From contig NZ_JAHLQL010000001.1 of the NCBI RefSeq assembly GCF_018919175.1, positions 1,632,837 to 1,696,836 of the forward strand: DNA of 64,000 nt, in the 5' to 3' direction. Shown piece by piece: positions 60,837-64,000 of this stretch (position 1 is the stretch's first letter; every line of letters starts with the position of its first letter). The stretch is from Clostridium simiarum. Lineage in GTDB: Bacteria; Bacillota; Clostridia; Clostridiales; Clostridiaceae. The notes beneath the pieces are model-generated. The model made no database searches and was not told the DNA's origin. It saw only the letters and a program-made list of their open reading frames with translations. The position numbers and the translations under genes were made by a program.

Positions 60837-61580
60837 CTATACTAACTTTCTACAAAGGCTAATAATAGTAGGAGCTAAAGGTGAAAAGGGAGTTTTATTC
60901 CAATCTGAGTATTGATTTTCAATACTAAAACCATTGTTATTTAATAATGACTTAAGAGTATCATTATCAGTAAAACGACAAGCAATTCGAGAAGTGGTTT
61001 TCTTAAATCCCCAGTCACGGAAAGTCACCCAATGCATTATATGATTTTTTTCATCATAATGTTGAGTTCCAGATACTTGAACTAGTATTCCGTCCTTATC
61101 CATAAATTGCCCCCAACTTGTTTCTCCTTGGTTTGATAAATCAGTTCCCATAGGATTACGTGTTTCAAATGCAAATATCCCATTTGGTTCTAAATGCTTA
61201 TAAACTGTTTTAAGCAGTGAAATTTGATCTTCATCACTTAAAAATGCTTGAAATGCATTTCCTGTTAAATATATCATAGAAAAACGCTTTTTAGATTCAA
61301 AAGTTCTTGCATCACCTTCAATGAAAGTCACAGGCAACCCCTCTGCTTTAATTCTTGCATATTCAAGCATCTGTGGTGTAATGTCAATACCTGAAACCTT
61401 TATTCCACATTTCGCTAAATGTATCATGGTTAACCCTGTGCCACATGCAAGTTCTAAAACCTCCCTGGGGTTCAGTTTAGCAAGTTCAAGATAAAAATTA
61501 TATTTATCAATTTCACCACCAAATTCAAGATCATAATTAATCGGGTCTCGATACTCTTCCAGATTATCGTGTTTCATCAT
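60837..61580 (-). CDS. Class I SAM-dependent methyltransferase, 247 aa
   Basis: The Rossmann domain shows motif I VLELACGTGLTMIHLAKCGI, motif II GIDITPQMLEYARIKA, and FIEGDARTF with MIYLTGNAFQAFLSDE further on. It resembles small-molecule methyltransferases of the UbiE/Bud23-like type; the substrate is unknown. A TTG at 61595 is in frame but is embedded in GGAGGAG, so the ATG at 61580 is the start. It is not obviously cotranscribed with neighbours. Confidence 0.9.
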   Translation of the reverse strand: MMKHDNLEEYRDPINYDLEFGGEIDKYNFYLELAKLNPREVLELACGTGLTMIHLAKCGIKVSGIDITPQMLEYARIKAEGLPVTFIEGDARTFESKKRFSMIYLTGNAFQAFLSDEDQISLLKTVYKHLEPNGIFAFETRNPMGTDLSNQGETSWGQFMDKDGILVQVSGTQHYDEKNHIMHWVTFRDWGFKKTTSRIACRFTDNDTLKSLLNNNGFSIENQYSDWNKTPFSPLAPTIISLCRKLV

Positions 61581-61773
61581 AATACTCTCCTCCAATTAAA
61601 TATACTTAAAATATAACTATGAATTATCATTTAAACCATCTTTAATTTTCTGTAATTTAATAAAATTTACCATTCATATTACTATGATGCTTCTAACATC
61701 ATCTCTTAGCGTTAGTCTTTCTTATTATTTTTGAACTAATTATAACACAAAAGACTAAAGAGTAATGAACCTT

Positions 61774-62040
61774 TTAATATATCTCAATTTCACCATGAAA
61801 GTTTTCAGCTTTTTCTAGCAATGGGCCTTTTGCCCCCATTGTAAAGCCTATATAACTACCACGTATTGAAAGTAGCTTATCACCTATATTAATTTCTAGA
61901 GTATTCATCATATTGGGAGTAATTTGAATCTTACCATCAGATGATATATTAAACCACCATTTTACGCTCATATACTGGAGCATCTTAGTAATCTCATATG
62001 CACCCTTTGCTTCCTCGCTTATCATTCCCAAAAGCAACAT
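61774..62040 (-). CDS. Small AbrB-like protein, probably 5'-truncated PadR-type/AbrB fusion, 88 aa
   Basis: Residues 1-30 (LLLGMISEEAKGAYEITKML and YMSVKWWFNIS) recall the N-terminal helix of PadR-type regulators. Residues about 34-70 look like an AbrB/MazE swapped-hairpin domain (GKIQITPNMMNTLEINIGDK, LLSIRGSY). The ATG at 62040 has no ribosome site and a stop lies in frame just upstream (62050). Related proteins start some ten residues earlier, so the 5' end may be lost. If made, it may be a DNA-binding protein. Confidence in function is low. Confidence 0.5.
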   Translation of the reverse strand: MLLLGMISEEAKGAYEITKMLQYMSVKWWFNISSDGKIQITPNMMNTLEINIGDKLLSIRGSYIGFTMGAKGPLLEKAENFHGEIEIY

Positions 62041-62065
62041 GTCTGGTTATGTAAAAAATAAAGTT

Positions 62066-62111
62066 TCAGCATGCAGATCACATTGAAACTGTGTAGCATG
62101 CTGATTTTTTT
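62066..62111. terminator. Hairpin at the end of the second VOC gene, containing AGCATGCAGATCACA
   Basis: TCAGCATGC (62066-62074) pairs with GCATGCTGA (62096-62104), with TTTTTT on the plus side. The 15-base AGCATGCAGATCACA recurs at 63620-63634, on the far side of the WYL gene. It follows the VOC stop codon directly and may terminate it. Confidence 0.6.
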
Positions 62112-62559
62112 ATTTTAATCTATTATCAAACATTAATTGAATTTGGATACCGAAAGGATCTTCAATAATCCCGTATGCTTTACTAAACACATTACTAGAT
62201 AATGGAACAATGACCCTAACTCTGTCATCTGTAATTAAGCTATTATAAAAATGCTCAATTTCGTTTAAGTCAGCACTTTGTATACATAATGATATGTTAT
62301 TACCTACTTTATGTTTTTCATTAGTATCCATTGTATCTTCCGCAATCATTACTTTAGTTTTTCCAATTGATAAAACAGAGTGAGAGATATAACTTTTATT
62401 TTCATCAGTAATCTGAATTGTGTTATCTCTTTTTGCCATATCTTCGTATGTAACCAGCAATAATTCCTTTGCGTTGAAATGTTTTTTATAGAAACTTATG
62501 GCTTCTTGTGCTTTTCCGTTCATTGAAAGAAAAATAGCAATTTCTAGTGTTGTACTCAT
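62110..62559 (-). CDS. PhnB-like VOC family protein, 149 aa
   Basis: The protein opens LEIAIFLSMNGKAQEAISFYKK, has the KTKVMIAEDT strand and ends with GIIEDPFGIQIQLMFD, all typical of PhnB-type VOC proteins. No clear metal triad (His/His/Glu) is seen, so it may be a binding protein rather than an enzyme. The open frame extends to 62892 but the upstream part lies antisense to the divergent regulator. AAGGAG lies eight bases before the ATG at 62559, which is the start. It is paired with a WYL regulator across a dyad at 62638. Confidence 0.88.
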   Translation of the reverse strand: MSTTLEIAIFLSMNGKAQEAISFYKKHFNAKELLLVTYEDMAKRDNTIQITDENKSYISHSVLSIGKTKVMIAEDTMDTNEKHKVGNNISLCIQSADLNEIEHFYNSLITDDRVRVIVPLSSNVFSKAYGIIEDPFGIQIQLMFDNRLK

Positions 62560-62604
62560 AGTATCAATCTCCTTTTGTATAATAATTTTTAGGCATATAT
62601 TTAA

Positions 62605-62662
62605 TTGATATATCCCCTTAAATTTATTATAATATGTAAAGGTATCAAAATGTGACACCTTT
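62605..62662 (+). promoter_or_regulatory. Promoter and 25-bp dyad between VOC and WYL genes
   Basis: TTGATA (62605-62610), 17-base spacer, TATAAT (62628-62633). Right after it AAAGGT-A-TCA and TGA-C-ACCTTT (62638-62662) form a near-perfect dyad at the transcript start, a likely operator for the WYL protein acting on both genes. Confidence 0.65.
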
Positions 62663-62677
62663 AAAAAGGAGGATTGT

Positions 62678-63616
62678 ATGAAAAAATCAGAAAGATTAAA
62701 TGACATGATACAATACTTAAATGGTGTAGAGTTTTTTAATTTGAGTGACTTGATGGATAAATATAATATTTCAAAAAGTACAGCTTTGCGTGATATTAAT
62801 TCATTAGAAAAGTTAGGTATGCCTATTTTTTCAGAGTATGGTAGACATGGAAGATATGGTATTTTAAAGAACAGATTATTATCACCTATCATTTTTACCC
62901 TTGATGAAGTGTATGCTTTATATTTTGCAATGTTGACGCTTGAGTCTTATCAATCTACCCCATTTCATTTAAGCATTAATAAACTAAATGAAAAATTCGA
63001 AAATTGTCTTTCTAAAGAACAAATAAAACAGATTCATCAAATGAAAAAAGTATTGCAATTTGAAGCATATCAGCACAATAACATTAGCCAATTTTTAGAT
63101 AAAATTCTACAAAGTATTCTTAATGAAATTAGTTGTAAAATTCAATACTTAAAAAATAATAAACAAGTAAGTTATCATATTCAGTTTTTTAAGATTTCTG
63201 CTAAATTTGGACAGTGGTATGCTACTGGAATAGATCTAAATACAAATAAACATAAAGTTTTCAGATGTGATAGAATAGCTTTGTTAGAATTTCATAATGA
63301 TAAATCACAATTTCCTGTAGAGGAACTTATCCATGGTTCATTAGACCTTTATCGTTCTGAAAAAAGTACTGAGTTTGAAGTAGAAATTTTAGAACAAGCA
63401 AAGGATATTTTTTATAAAGAGCATTATCCATCAATGAAAATAGAAAGTGAAACTAAGACATTTATAAAGGGATCCTATAACTTAGACGAGGAAGAATTTA
63501 TTGCTAATTATTTTATTAGGTATGGCAGTTCTATTACATCAGTAAAACCTAAAGCCCTAAAACACCTTATTCAAGAAAAGATAGAAAATTTATTAAATCA
63601 TTACGAAAAATTATAA
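62678..63616 (+). CDS. YafY-type HTH/WYL-domain transcriptional regulator, 312 aa
   Basis: An N-terminal HTH (about 1-58, FFNLSDLMDKYNISKSTALR and SLEKLGMPIFSEYGRHGRYG) is followed by a divergent WYL domain (ISCKIQYLKNNKQVSYHIQF, WYATGIDLNTNKHKVFRCDR) and a C-terminal extension. The typical WYL tyrosine and leucine positions are only partly kept. It has the same architecture as the regulator at 11563-12519, and each diverges from a VOC gene. GGAGG lies seven bases before the ATG. Confidence 0.9.
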   Translation: MKKSERLNDMIQYLNGVEFFNLSDLMDKYNISKSTALRDINSLEKLGMPIFSEYGRHGRYGILKNRLLSPIIFTLDEVYALYFAMLTLESYQSTPFHLSINKLNEKFENCLSKEQIKQIHQMKKVLQFEAYQHNNISQFLDKILQSILNEISCKIQYLKNNKQVSYHIQFFKISAKFGQWYATGIDLNTNKHKVFRCDRIALLEFHNDKSQFPVEELIHGSLDLYRSEKSTEFEVEILEQAKDIFYKEHYPSMKIESETKTFIKGSYNLDEEEFIANYFIRYGSSITSVKPKALKHLIQEKIENLLNHYEKL

Positions 63617-63656
63617 ATAAGCATGCAGATCACAATACTGTAAAGCATACTTATTT
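63615..63656. repeat. Second copy of the AGCATGCAGATCACA hairpin
   Basis: AAATAAG-C-ATGC pairs with GCAT-A-CTTATTT. The shared 15-base block is at 63620-63634. It overlaps the WYL stop codon and probably acts as terminator; with the copy at 62066 it brackets the VOC/WYL pair. Confidence 0.55.
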
Positions 63657-63702
63657 CTTAATTATTGAAACTAAAAAAGAGTTATAAGTGAAATTGAATC
63701 AC

Positions 63703-63737
63703 AAAAGCTATAGATTTTATGAAAATCCATAGCTTTT
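63703..63737. terminator. Bidirectional terminator between WYL and azoreductase genes
   Basis: AAAAGCTAT pairs with ATAGCTTTT, with GATTTT/AAAATC inside. The A-run on the left and T-run on the right suit both converging genes. Confidence 0.75.
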
Positions 63738-63813
63738 AAATAGCTTAAAACCGTTAATTTTTATTTTAGGGTGAAAACTGTATTTAATAAAATTATACTT
63801 ATGTTAGATTAAT

Positions 63814-64000
63814 TTACTTTAAATTAGATTTAATACAAGAAGATATAAATTTATTTAGGTTTTCTTTTGCATCCTCAATTATTTTAGCTCTATTGTTTCC
63901 TTTAATATCTAACCCCTGGGCTTTTATAGCATGTAATTCTGTTATTCCCATAAATGAAAGAACTGTCCTTACATAGTGCGTTGAAATATCAGCATTTACA
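63814..64000 (-). CDS. FMN-dependent NADH-azoreductase, C-terminal 61 residues (cut by window edge)
   Basis: The partial frame ends with the segment YVRTVLSFMGITELHAIKAQ followed by GLDIKGNNRAKIIEDAKEN, matching the C-terminal helix and strand of AzoR-type flavodoxin-fold enzymes (a YLxxxLxFxGI..IxAxGL pattern). These reduce azo dyes and quinones with NADH. The start and FMN-binding part lie beyond the window. It converges on the WYL regulator gene. Confidence 0.8.
   Translation of the reverse strand, partial: VNADISTHYVRTVLSFMGITELHAIKAQGLDIKGNNRAKIIEDAKENLNKFISSCIKSNLK

Noticed and set aside
62560..62892. N-terminal extension of the second VOC protein
   Set aside because: It lies antisense to the divergent WYL gene; the strong AAGGAG site and family similarity begin at 62559.

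Overview
The window reads as chromosome from a low-G+C, Gram-positive anaerobe, most likely Clostridium sensu stricto. Supporting signs are the very A+T-rich DNA, strong AGGAGG-type ribosome sites, frequent TTG and GTG starts, a clostridial-type cellulose operon (ccsZABHI order), an LPXTG wall adhesin behind a class II c-di-GMP riboswitch, and many rpiR, rrf2, VanZ and CD3324-type genes. No rRNA, tRNA, CRISPR array or intact insertion sequence was seen. Gene and symbol assignments come from reading motifs and from memory of families; no database search was run.

Layout. 1-5451: a minus-strand ABC-transporter operon with two ATPases, two ABC-2 permeases, a large FtsX/DUF1430-like permease and an anchored extracytoplasmic protein; one ATPase has a broken Walker A motif. 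5812-12519: a DUF2785 protein, a chemoreceptor, a small monooxygenase and a divergent VOC/WYL-regulator module. 12585-14626: a metal-homeostasis operon (MarR with a His-rich tail, Fur, CDF exporter) with a consensus promoter bracketed by MarR-type palindromes. 15102-23195: a GntR regulator and a five-gene cellulose operon (cellulase, PilZ-containing synthase, exported protein, MBOAT acyltransferase, DHHW protein). 23394-27257: an alpha-glucoside PTS, a 6-phospho-alpha-glucosidase and an RpiR regulator. 27563-33845: a VanZ-RDD protein, a two-component system whose kinase carries an internal duplication, and envelope glycosyltransferase genes.

34236-37351: a cupin gene, then a G+C-richer TetR/antiporter operon. 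37722-45570: a 1664-residue adhesin under a c-di-GMP riboswitch, then a single-chain AraC/GH39 protein. 46226-51540: an APH(3')-III-like aminoglycoside kinase, an Rrf2 regulator, a DMT permease, GNAT, GrpB and agmatine deiminase genes. 51837-56062: a second chemoreceptor, a TetR gene with a strong operator, a kinase relic and a BpsA-like aminopropyltransferase. 56624-60647: a CD3324 protein, an alkylation-repair pair and a MocR/flavoprotein pair in G+C-richer DNA. 60837-64000: a methyltransferase, an AbrB-like remnant, a second VOC/WYL module and the 3' end of an azoreductase.

How parts connect. Two outputs appear tuned to cyclic di-GMP: cellulose synthesis (PilZ domain in the synthase) and the adhesin (riboswitch whose last aptamer bases form the terminator stem, implying an ON switch). 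Together with two chemoreceptors this suggests a motile-to-sessile surface programme. The rest is mainly small regulator-plus-effector modules for metals, drugs, sugars and alkylation damage. Several relics (54528-54776, 57106-57348, 35085-35335) mark a region in flux.
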